Shown here in pieces: positions 1 to 4,871 of a stretch of DNA of 6,771 bases. A program made the position numbers and the translations under genes. The stretch's first letter is position 1. Every line of letters begins with the position of its first letter. The notes beneath the pieces were generated by a model. That model was not told where the DNA came from and ran no database searches. It was given only the letters and a program-made list of their open reading frames with translations. Source of the stretch: Micrococcales bacterium. GTDB lineage: Bacteria > Actinomycetota > Actinomycetes > Actinomycetales > Dermatophilaceae. The stretch is taken from NCBI GenBank assembly GCA_003157445.1, contig PMJN01000117.1, positions 1-6,771 of the forward strand. Direction: 5' to 3'.

Positions 1-208
1 GGGTTCTATGCCAAGCAACGCGATTATCGGCGGCAAGACACGTGTGGCCGGGTTGACTCTGAGGGCCAGCGACACAGACTTCTCCGTCGGCTCCGGTCGG
101 CTAGTCGAGGGCCCTGCCATCTCGTTGCTCCTGGCCGCATCTGGGCGGAAGTCGGCCTTAGAGGACCTATCCGGACCGGGCGTCCAGGTGCTGGCAGAGG
201 GGCCCTAA
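1..208 (+). CDS. Maleylpyruvate isomerase family mycothiol-dependent protein, C-terminal part (5' end outside window)
   Basis: The reading frame is open from the left edge and ends with TAA at 206-208, leaving about 68 residues. The visible part matches, from memory, the C-terminal domain of the actinobacterial mycothiol-dependent maleylpyruvate isomerase/DinB-like family. It has the pattern RVAGLTLRASDTDFSVGSG, then VEGPAISLLLAASGR, then ALEDLSGPGVQVL. Full-length members are usually 200-280 residues with an N-terminal DinB-like metal-binding helical bundle, which would lie upstream of this window. Members are thought to use mycothiol in isomerisation or thiol-transfer reactions, but the substrate of most is unknown. 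An ATG at position 8 exists, but it falls in the middle of the domain and has no convincing ribosome site. I therefore read this as a gene truncated by the window edge rather than a 66-residue protein. The family is fairly sure; the exact function is not. Confidence 0.72.
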   Translation, partial: GSMPSNAIIGGKTRVAGLTLRASDTDFSVGSGRLVEGPAISLLLAASGRKSALEDLSGPGVQVLAEGP

Positions 209-343
209 GAAGCTTGGCCACGGCTGCGACTGGCATCTCTGATGGTGCGACCACACCGGAGCGAACGTCGGTGGCGACCCGATCCTGATTTCGCGGACCC
301 AGTGCTGCTACGGGTTCTACGCGTCCGGGGTGGGGGTCGTCGC

Positions 344-568
344 ATGGCGTTCAAGACCATACGGTCCCCGTTCTGCCCCGAGGGACGCGACCGTTCACAG
401 GTCCATGGTCAGGGCACCAAGAAGCTGAAGTCGGGAACGACACGCCAATGGCGGTGCCGGTATGTCGAGGAGGACGGGACTCTTATCGCTACCAGCTCCA
501 CCGACGAGAGCCCGCATAGCAGAAGAGGCTCCCCCCGACACGTAGTCGCGGGGAGAACCTCGGGCTAG
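344..568 (+). pseudogene. Possible transposase N-terminal zinc-ribbon remnant or small hypothetical protein
   Basis: A 74-codon frame starts at ATG 344, preceded by a very G-rich stretch that could act as a ribosome site, and ends with TAG at 566-568. Early residues read SPFCPEGRD and then GTKKLKSGTTRQWRC. This recalls the start of several insertion-sequence transposases, where a Cys-rich ribbon is followed by a 'KxGTTxxGxxRWRC' pattern. Only one Cys of the first expected pair is present, and nothing like a catalytic domain follows. Codon third positions are G/C-rich at first and then drift after about residue 45. The last 20 codons lie in a strong inverted repeat, so the 3' part may not be coding at all. 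The same frame stays open up to 242, which I do not regard as coding. It could be a decayed insertion element, a small standalone protein, or chance. I do not recognise a specific family. Confidence 0.27.
509..566. repeat. Large imperfect inverted repeat (hairpin)
   Basis: Outer arms AGCCCG (509-514) and CGGGCT (561-566) are exact complements. Inside them, AGG (526-528) pairs with CCT (558-560). The core arms CTCCCCCCGAC (529-539) and GTCGCGGGGAG (545-555) are complementary except for one C-C mismatch, with loop ACGTA. About 19 base pairs can form, with an 11-base bulge on the left side and AA on the right. No T-tract follows on either strand, so it is not a typical factor-independent terminator. 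It lies between two convergent reading frames. Confidence 0.6.
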
Positions 569-648
569 ACGGGAGGGGCTACACCGTTGCGCGTGCCGAC
601 GCACGGACCGATGCGCTTGTTGGGCAGTGCTGGCGCCCCGACTCGCTC

Positions 649-1164
649 TCAGCAGTCGAAGACCGACCAGCAGATGTCGTTCCGCAACCGCTGGTCGTCG
701 AGTACGAGCTCGCGAATCGCCTCCGGGAGCTGGTCGTGCTGCCACCGGCACTCGAGTCGCCCTGCGCTCTCGCCCTCTCCTTCCGGCGCGGCAGCACGTG
801 CGGCCTTGATCGCATAGGCGGCCGCACCGAGCTCGTGCGCGGCGACGTGTGCGACGACCGCCGCCTGGCCGGCAGCGTACGCGGCATGGCGCGGCGCCCC
901 AATCAGGTCTCTGGCCGCGGCCATTGCATGGCCGCCCGCCGTGCGAGCCTGGGACATCCTGATCTCGCCACGCACCCAGGCGCGGGCCTGCTCAATCGCC
1001 TGACGCGGTCGCGAGTCCTGCGGCCGAGCGGACTCGAACCGGTCGAGGACGTGCTCCGCGCATGATGCCGCCCACAGGGCGAGGAGCTGGTGATCCGAAT
1101 CGGTGAGGGTCCCACCGCGGCGGATCGTCACGAAACGAGGGTCGCGGTCTTTCGGGAGGATCAC
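649..1164 (-). CDS. Imm-5-like putative immunity protein
   Basis: This 171-residue protein starts at GTG 1164 and ends with TGA at 649-651. From memory it is a good match to the actinobacterial 'putative immunity protein' family with an Imm-5-like domain. The N-terminal signature is DPRFVTIRRGGTLTDSDH (about residues 8-25), followed by LLALWAASCAEHVL. Alanine-rich helices with regular His residues come next (for example AAVVAHVAAHELGAAAYA, about residues 104-121), and it closes with LVLDDQRLRNDICWSVFDC. Length and both ends fit the family, so it looks intact. It has no signal peptide or membrane segment and should be cytosolic. The name comes from similarity to immunity proteins of polymorphic toxin systems. 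The biochemical role is unproven, and no toxin gene is next to it. The frame is open for a few codons upstream of the GTG, but the family start fits here. An AAGGG motif nine bases upstream is the likely ribosome site. Confidence 0.75.
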   Translation of the reverse strand: MILPKDRDPRFVTIRRGGTLTDSDHQLLALWAASCAEHVLDRFESARPQDSRPRQAIEQARAWVRGEIRMSQARTAGGHAMAAARDLIGAPRHAAYAAGQAAVVAHVAAHELGAAAYAIKAARAAAPEGEGESAGRLECRWQHDQLPEAIRELVLDDQRLRNDICWSVFDC

Positions 1165-1168
1165 ACCC

Positions 1169-1183
1169 AGCAGCCCTTCTGCT
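1169..1183 (-). promoter_or_regulatory. Ribosome site held in the loop of a small hairpin before the Imm-5-like gene
   Basis: Read on the minus strand, AGCAG (1183-1179), loop AAGGG (1178-1174) and CTGCT (1173-1169) form a 5-bp stem. The loop is the only Shine-Dalgarno-like motif before the GTG at 1164, nine bases away. The pairing is seen directly in the sequence. Any effect on translation is inference. Confidence 0.3.
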
Positions 1184-1223
1184 CGTATCTGCCCAACGCG
1201 TTACACGATGCCCGCGCCCTTTC

Positions 1224-1251
1224 ATTGTCGCTACTTGAACGAAGCAGACAA
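1224..1251 (-). promoter_or_regulatory. Possible sigma-70-type promoter for the Imm-5-like gene
   Basis: On the minus strand, TTGTCT (1251-1246) and GACAAT (1229-1224) are separated by 16 bases, resembling -35 and -10 boxes. Transcription would begin near 1217 and leave a leader of about 50 bases before the GTG at 1164. The match is moderate, and high-GC genomes often have weak consensus, so this is only a candidate. Confidence 0.28.
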
Positions 1252-1287
1252 GGATCGTCGAGCATGCCGGTCCCTCCTGTCGGTTGT

Positions 1288-1334
1288 GTGTTGCTGACGG
1301 TGCCGACTGCTGCCCGCGGCAGTCACAGCAACAC
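1288..1334. repeat. Long two-part inverted repeat in the intergenic region
   Basis: GTGTTGCTG (1288-1296) and CAGCAACAC (1326-1334) are perfect 9-base complements. Nested inside, GACTGC (1305-1310) pairs with GCAGTC (1319-1324) around an 8-base loop. The two stems are separated by 8 bases on the left (1297-1304) and a single A on the right (1325). The right arm runs into the palindrome ACACGTGT (1331-1338). No T-tract follows on either strand. It lies between the divergent Imm-5-like and VOC genes, upstream of both. Confidence 0.65.
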
Positions 1335-1418
1335 GTGTCGCTACCGGCCGAGCAGTGCGAGACGTGGTCCAGTGATGAGCAGGAACCGATGAGCGCTTCC
1401 TGCAATGACGCCCCTCCA

Positions 1419-1694
1419 TCACTCCACCGCCTTCATCACGTGTCCTGCCATCTTCCCCACCTGTTGCCGTAGCGGCTGGCTCGGGAACGACCTCTTGGGC
1501 GACCGCCTCCAGGCCTTGAGCAGCCCTGCCGCCTCAGTGCTCGACTCGGTAGCTGTGACTTTGACACCCTGCGATAGCCCGAACGTGGTGGTGAATCTGG
1601 CCCCCACCTTCCCTGGCTGGGGCTCTATTGCTCCGCATGAAACGTCCGACTTGTCTGCGGCGAATACACTTCTGATCGAACCTAGCGTGGCCAT
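1419..1694 (-). CDS. Hypothetical protein or remnant of a gene's 3' end
   Basis: This 91-residue minus-strand frame runs from ATG 1694 to a TGA stop at 1419-1421. I do not recognise a family. Codons from about residue 24 onward end in G or C roughly four times in five, as in real genes here. The first 23 codons are near half, which suggests that only the portion from about 1625 down to 1419 descends from a coding sequence and that the original 5' end is lost. The better part reads as a beta-rich stretch (GARFTTTFGLSQGVKVTAT) followed by a basic, helical tail (LRQQVGKMAGHVMKAVE). No ribosome site precedes the ATG; the bases just upstream form a GGGCG/CGCCC hairpin (1695-1709). The opposite strand also has an open frame across this interval, but its codons are a poorer fit. 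It could be a small gene, a remnant, or chance. Confidence 0.33.
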   Translation of the reverse strand: MATLGSIRSVFAADKSDVSCGAIEPQPGKVGARFTTTFGLSQGVKVTATESSTEAAGLLKAWRRSPKRSFPSQPLRQQVGKMAGHVMKAVE

Positions 1695-1723
1695 GGGCGG
1701 CTATCGCCCGCGACCAAGGACGT

Positions 1724-1728
1724 GGAGG
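1724..1728 (+). promoter_or_regulatory. Ribosome-binding site that sets the VOC gene start
   Basis: GGAGG at 1724-1728 stands five bases before TTG 1734. It lies inside the first codons of the alternative GTG 1722 start, which has only a weaker AAGGA upstream. This favours TTG 1734 as the true start. Confidence 0.55.
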
Positions 1729-1733
1729 CTGAC

Positions 1734-2513
1734 TTGATTCGATGGATCTGGGCCTTCATTGATCGGCCGCTGGAACGCTTCGATCAGGCCTGCGCGTTCT
1801 GGAGCACCGTGACCGACAGCCAGCTGTCGACACGGCGCGGTTCCGACCTTGAGTTTGCGACCTTGCTGCCGTCCTCGGGGGACCCGGCTGTGAAGCTCCA
1901 GGGTGTGCGCGGCTCAGGTGGGGCCCATCTTGACTTGGAAGTCAACGACGTGTCGGAAGCCATCGACCAGGCCCAAGGATTGGGTGCCACGGTCGTGGCC
2001 CCGCATCCGGACTGGGCGGTCATGCTGTCGCCCGGCGGGCAGCTGTTCTGCCTGACGCCATGGCAGGGAGCAGCGTTGCGCCCACCTGTGGTGGAGCATC
2101 CGGGCGGGACCAGCAGCCGCCTGGACCAGGTGTGCCTGGACGTCGCCTCGGCAGGGTATGAGGTCGAGAGGGCGTTCTGGGCCGCGCTGACCGGGTGGAA
2201 GCTCCACGCTGGTGCGCGCGCGGAGTTCGACCTGCTCAAAGCGCCCAAGGGTCTGGCGATCCGCATCCTGCTGCAGCGTCTGGGAAACCCTGCAGACGCC
2301 GGAGCCCACCTCGACCTGGCCTGTTCGGACATTGAGGCTGCCCGTTCATGGCACCAGCAGTGCGGCGCCTCAGTAGTCGGCCGTGGGCCGCACTGGATCG
2401 TCATGACGGATCCGAGCGGTGGGACCTACTGTCTGACCGCCCGCGACCCGCTGACGGGCAGGTTGGGCGATGGTGCTCGAAGGCAAGCAGACCCGCCCGT
2501 GCAACCTTGGTGA
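1734..2513 (+). CDS. Two-domain VOC (glyoxalase-like) family protein
   Basis: The protein has 259 residues from TTG 1734, or 263 if GTG 1722 is used. The TTG is preferred because GGAGG lies five bases before it and the protein then begins IRWIWAFIDRP, a usual opening for this family. It holds two tandem vicinal-oxygen-chelate/glyoxalase-like units, at about residues 1-112 and 125-240. Each has the same signature: a His in GGAHLDLEV (His65) and AGAHLDLACSD (His192), an LGA or CGA turn, a 'W.VM.(S/D)P(G/S)G' strand, and a closing 'FCLT' or 'YCLT'. The two units would fold together into one compact protein. Many relatives lack confirmed metal binding and enzymatic activity, so substrate and function (small-molecule binding, resistance or isomerisation) are unknown. 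The tail after residue 240 is basic and probably disordered. It is cytosolic, and no neighbour suggests a pathway. Confidence 0.8.
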   Translation: MIRWIWAFIDRPLERFDQACAFWSTVTDSQLSTRRGSDLEFATLLPSSGDPAVKLQGVRGSGGAHLDLEVNDVSEAIDQAQGLGATVVAPHPDWAVMLSPGGQLFCLTPWQGAALRPPVVEHPGGTSSRLDQVCLDVASAGYEVERAFWAALTGWKLHAGARAEFDLLKAPKGLAIRILLQRLGNPADAGAHLDLACSDIEAARSWHQQCGASVVGRGPHWIVMTDPSGGTYCLTARDPLTGRLGDGARRQADPPVQPW

Positions 2514-2620
2514 CCCACCGTCGCGGCATAAGCCATCCGAGCGGCGAGCCCGTTCGTTTACCGACCTTTGGGCGGGCCTGGAACTCACAGCCCTGAAGTC
2601 CGACCAGTATCGCGGACCCG

Positions 2621-2633
2621 TAGCCTTTGGCCA
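2621..2633 (+). promoter_or_regulatory. Possible leaderless promoter (-10 box) of the HNH-like gene
   Basis: TAGCCT (2621-2626) fits the TANNNT -10 pattern common in actinobacteria. Transcription would then begin about seven bases later, at the A of ATG 2633. No Shine-Dalgarno motif precedes this ATG, which agrees with a leaderless message. No good -35 box is visible, which is also common for such promoters. Confidence 0.35.
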
Positions 2634-3076
2634 TGAGCACCCTCAAAGAGGTTGGCGAGCGCGATGGTTGGCGCTGTTGGCTATGCGATGAGCCGGTTGA
2701 CCCGAACGCGTACGTCAACGCGGAGCGCGGCCCGAGCATCGACAGCGGCGCTTCACCTAAGACCAAGAAGGCTGCCGCGGGCGCGGAGCGCCTTGCACAC
2801 CGGTCCTGCAACACGCGCAAGGGTGCAGTCAAGCCCAACGTCCCCTGGTCGCCGGAGCTGTTTGTCGTGGAGCCGGCTCCGATCGTCGCGACCGTCCAGC
2901 GGCTGACCCGCAAGGGCGGGCGAGAGGTGGTGGCTCGCTGCCCCAGCCAGGCTGATGCCGATAAGGCTGCCGCATGGCTGTTGGATCGGCTGTCACGGTT
3001 CGCTCCGCAGCTAGCCGTGACGACCCAGGTCGAGGCGGGCGGCGGGCAGTTCCTGCTCGTGCTGCGCGCGCTCTGA
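2633..3076 (+). CDS. HNH-like zinc-binding protein lacking the catalytic His
   Basis: This 147-residue protein starts at ATG 2633 (MSTLKEVGERDGWRCWLC) and ends with TGA at 3074-3076. A TTG two codons earlier is possible but less likely. The N-terminal third follows the HNH endonuclease layout: RDGWRCWLC with a Cys15/Cys18 pair, a central 'GPSID' segment, and LAHRSCNTRKGAV with His56, Cys59 and Asn60. In active HNH nucleases the central segment normally reads DH, whereas here it is Asp37-Ser38, so the catalytic base is absent. From memory, close actinobacterial relatives share this, so it may be a family trait rather than a mutation. The C-terminal two thirds (about residues 70-147) has regular strands and helices (LFVVEPAPIVATVQRL, KGGREVVARCPS, VTTQVEAGGGQFLLVLRAL) and may be a separate binding domain. 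It could bind nucleic acid without cutting; the function is unknown. Confidence 0.7.
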   Translation: MSTLKEVGERDGWRCWLCDEPVDPNAYVNAERGPSIDSGASPKTKKAAAGAERLAHRSCNTRKGAVKPNVPWSPELFVVEPAPIVATVQRLTRKGGREVVARCPSQADADKAAAWLLDRLSRFAPQLAVTTQVEAGGGQFLLVLRAL

Positions 3077-3164
3077 GCCCGGCGCATCCGGTTGCCTCGA
3101 GCGTGCACCGACCATGGCACGCCGGCCCGTGACTTGACCCAGAACAGTGCACTGACACCAGCTA

Positions 3165-3341
3165 AGGACGCCAGTGAGTTGAGTTCGTAAACCCCTGGAA
3201 CACCTCGCACATCCCCTTGTAGTAACCAGGCCCAACCTGTGGCAACGCTGCCTGTGCTAACGCCTTGCAAAGCGCCCGGATCTGTCCCCATCGGGCAAAC
3301 AGAAAGGGGCCACCCAGGTGGCTTAAGTCATAGATCAGTGC
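3165..3341 (-). pseudogene. Possible gene remnant downstream of hycE
   Basis: Directly after the hycE stop (TAA 3342-3344) the same frame stays open for 59 codons, to a TAG at 3162-3164. Its first part crosses the terminator hairpin and so is probably not meaningful. The later part is protein-like: RWGQIRALCKALAQAALPQ, then GPGYYKGMCEVFQGF. There is no ATG or GTG start with a ribosome site. Other frames over the same bases are also partly open. I do not recognise a family. It may be the tail of a lost gene, or chance. Confidence 0.2.
3297..3322 (-). terminator. Terminator-like hairpin after hycE
   Basis: On the minus strand GCCACC (3322-3317), TG and GGTGGC (3314-3309) form a perfect inverted repeat. 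In practice this is a 5-bp stem with loop CTGG. It is followed by CCCCTTTCTGTTT, a broken T-rich run. It begins about 20 bases past the hycE stop, the expected place for the end of the hyc operon transcript. Confidence 0.55.
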
Positions 3342-4871
3342 TTAGAGATCATTGCCTGCATAAGACAGGTTGAAGCTCTTGTTGGTGACCGGGAAGTCGG
3401 GCACGATCGTGCCCGCCATGGCCAGTGGCAACGCCGGCCAGTTGAACCACGACGGGTCCACGATCTTGGCTCGGGTCAGGCGTCCGGCAGGATCGACCTC
3501 GACCCGGTGGACGATCGTGCCGCGCCACGCTTCGACGATGCCGACCCCGCTTCGCACCCGGCCCGTTGGCTCACTGGCTCTTGAGGCCTCTGCCGGTTCG
3601 CCCCGGAAGCTGAGCTGGCCGGCGGTGTTGATGAGGTGGCTCGCCAGCCGGGTGGAGGCTGCGAACTCCCCGGCCCGCAGGGTGAAACGGGCCAGGACGT
3701 CCCCACCGGTCTGGGTCAGAGGGGTTATGGGCAGCTCGCAGGTGGGGTGCTCGATGCGGGCATCGGTGCTCAGGCCGCTTGCGCGGGCGACGTATCCCAG
3801 GCATCCGAGGTCATGGGCCTGCTGGTAGGACAGGATCGCGGTGCCGGTGAAGCGATCACGGATCACCGTGTTGTCCAAGGTGAGCTGGGCTACCTCGGCA
3901 AGGTCTTCGGCCAGCCGGGCCAGCTGTGCGGAATCGGGCAGGCTGAGCAGGCTGACAGCTCCGGGGCTGATGGCGCCGCGCAGCAACCGGTGGCCGGTGG
4001 TGGCGTTGTTGATCCGCAGCAGCTCTTCGCGGATTCGTAGAGCGTGTGCGTTGGCAAGGGAGAAGCCGACGTCGTTGGCCAGTGAGCCGACGTCGGCGGC
4101 GTGGTTGTAGAGACGTTCGAGCTCAAGGACCAGAGCACGCAGCCGATGGGCTGGCTGGCTCATGGTGATGCCGAGGGCGTCCTCAACGGCGAGGCTGTGC
4201 GCCAGCGCGTGACCAGCTGAGGTGTCCCCGCTGATGCGTTCGGCCAGGTGGATGGCGCTGGTGGCATCCACGCCTTCGAAGAGCTTCTCAACGCCACGGT
4301 GGGTGAACCAGAGTCGGACCTTGAGCTTGAGGATGCTCTCCCCGACCACAGAGAAGCGGAAGTGTCCGGGTTCGATGATCCCGGCGTGTACAGGTCCCAC
4401 CGGGATCTCATAGACCCCGTCGCCTACCACTGCCAGGAATGGGTACGTCTGGGTGTCGGTGAACGGCGGCGGCGGTCCCGCGTTGGTCCGCATCGGGTAC
4501 CAGCCGGCGGGCCAGTGCGCATGCCGGACGAGGCGTCGGGGCAGGGGGTGGTTGAAGGAATCGATCCCATACAGGTCGTGCATCTCACGTTCGAACCGTG
4601 AGGCGGGGAAGGATAGCGATGCCAACGAGGGCAGCGCAGGGTCGTTGGCGGGCAGCGTGACGTGCAGCTCGATACGACGGTCCGGTGAGCCGGCCAGGAA
4701 CAGGTAGACCACGCGCAAGGTGGGGCCGTCGTCATGGGCTGCAACCAGACGGAGGCGGAAGCCATCCTCAAACAGTGCCTCAGCCTGCTCCTTGAGCTGG
4801 GCCGTTTCCACGGTGAGGGCGATCCGGTGTACGCCTGCCGGTACGCCGTTGTATGCGGGGTCGTTGATCAT
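3342..4871 (-). CDS. hycE: HycE-like fused NuoC/NuoD-type large subunit without Ni-Fe ligands
   Basis: This 509-residue protein starts at ATG 4871, which overlaps the hycQ stop as ATGA, with GGAGG seven bases upstream. A longer frame to 5105 only shadows hycQ. Residues 1-130 are NuoC-like (30 kDa), with the signature FEREMHDLYGID at 93-104. Residues 150-509 are NuoD/[NiFe]-large-subunit-like, with GPVHAG (His162) and HRGVEK (191-196). In group 4 hydrogenases the first metal motif is RxCGxC and the second is near DPCxxC. Here L1 is RISGDTSAGH (212-221; Ser214 and Thr217 replace Cys), and the C-terminal motif is SFNLSYAGNDL (499-509; Ser503 and Gly506 replace Cys). No Ni-Fe site can form. The Tyr that binds quinone in complex I is also not evident by eye. 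It is the last gene of the operon and presumably the peripheral arm of an energy-converting hydrogenase-related (Ehr) complex at the inner face of the membrane. It matches the order and size recalled for Rv0087. Confidence 0.9.
   Translation of the reverse strand: MINDPAYNGVPAGVHRIALTVETAQLKEQAEALFEDGFRLRLVAAHDDGPTLRVVYLFLAGSPDRRIELHVTLPANDPALPSLASLSFPASRFEREMHDLYGIDSFNHPLPRRLVRHAHWPAGWYPMRTNAGPPPPFTDTQTYPFLAVVGDGVYEIPVGPVHAGIIEPGHFRFSVVGESILKLKVRLWFTHRGVEKLFEGVDATSAIHLAERISGDTSAGHALAHSLAVEDALGITMSQPAHRLRALVLELERLYNHAADVGSLANDVGFSLANAHALRIREELLRINNATTGHRLLRGAISPGAVSLLSLPDSAQLARLAEDLAEVAQLTLDNTVIRDRFTGTAILSYQQAHDLGCLGYVARASGLSTDARIEHPTCELPITPLTQTGGDVLARFTLRAGEFAASTRLASHLINTAGQLSFRGEPAEASRASEPTGRVRSGVGIVEAWRGTIVHRVEVDPAGRLTRAKIVDPSWFNWPALPLAMAGTIVPDFPVTNKSFNLSYAGNDL

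Larger units (their letters stand above)
209..648. other. Poorly coding interval between the isomerase fragment and the Imm-5-like gene
   Basis: Apart from the doubtful 344-568 frame and the 509-566 hairpin, I see no convincing gene here. Frames on both strands are short and lack family features. A small extra hairpin, CGTGC (592-596) and GCACG (601-605) with loop CGAC, sits just past the 3' end of the minus-strand immunity-like gene. It might help end its transcript, but it has no T-tract. The interval looks like decayed or accessory DNA. Confidence 0.4.
1165..1733. other. Long intergenic interval between the Imm-5-like and VOC genes
   Basis: This gap of about 570 bases holds the candidate promoter and leader of the Imm-5-like gene, the 1288-1334 inverted repeat and the uncertain 1419-1694 frame. 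The short hairpin GGGCG (1695-1699) and CGCCC (1705-1709), with loop GCTAT, lies shortly before the VOC gene. Between 1335 and 1418 I see only short frames without coding character. A promoter for the VOC gene should lie near 1640-1690, but I cannot point to a clear pair of boxes. Confidence 0.4.
3077..3341. other. Junction between two convergent units
   Basis: This 265-base gap separates the plus-strand HNH-like gene from the minus-strand hyc operon. It contains the hyc terminator hairpin, the possible minus-strand remnant and a perfect 10-base palindrome CAGTGCACTG (3145-3154). A weak stem, CGTGC with GCACG, sits just after the HNH-like stop. The DNA looks less G/C-rich than the genes on either side, and I see no intact gene in it. 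Confidence 0.4.

Noticed and set aside
1027..1041. GGACTCGAACCGG resembles the T-arm of a tRNA on the minus strand
   Set aside because: It codes for DRFES inside the Imm-5-like gene, and no other tRNA arms can be found around it; the same holds for the TTCGAACC at about 4590 inside hycE.
992..1405. Minus-strand open frame of 137 codons
   Set aside because: It overlaps the Imm-5-like gene in another frame and crosses the 1288-1334 hairpin; no family likeness.
1405..1737. Plus-strand open frame of 110 codons before the VOC gene
   Set aside because: It runs opposite the frame with better codon character (1419-1694), has no ribosome site or family feature, and its end overlaps the VOC start.
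2401..3291. Long minus-strand open frame of 296 codons
   Set aside because: It lies opposite the VOC and HNH-like genes, which have clear family signatures; it shows no recognisable domain and is an antisense shadow of G/C-rich codons.
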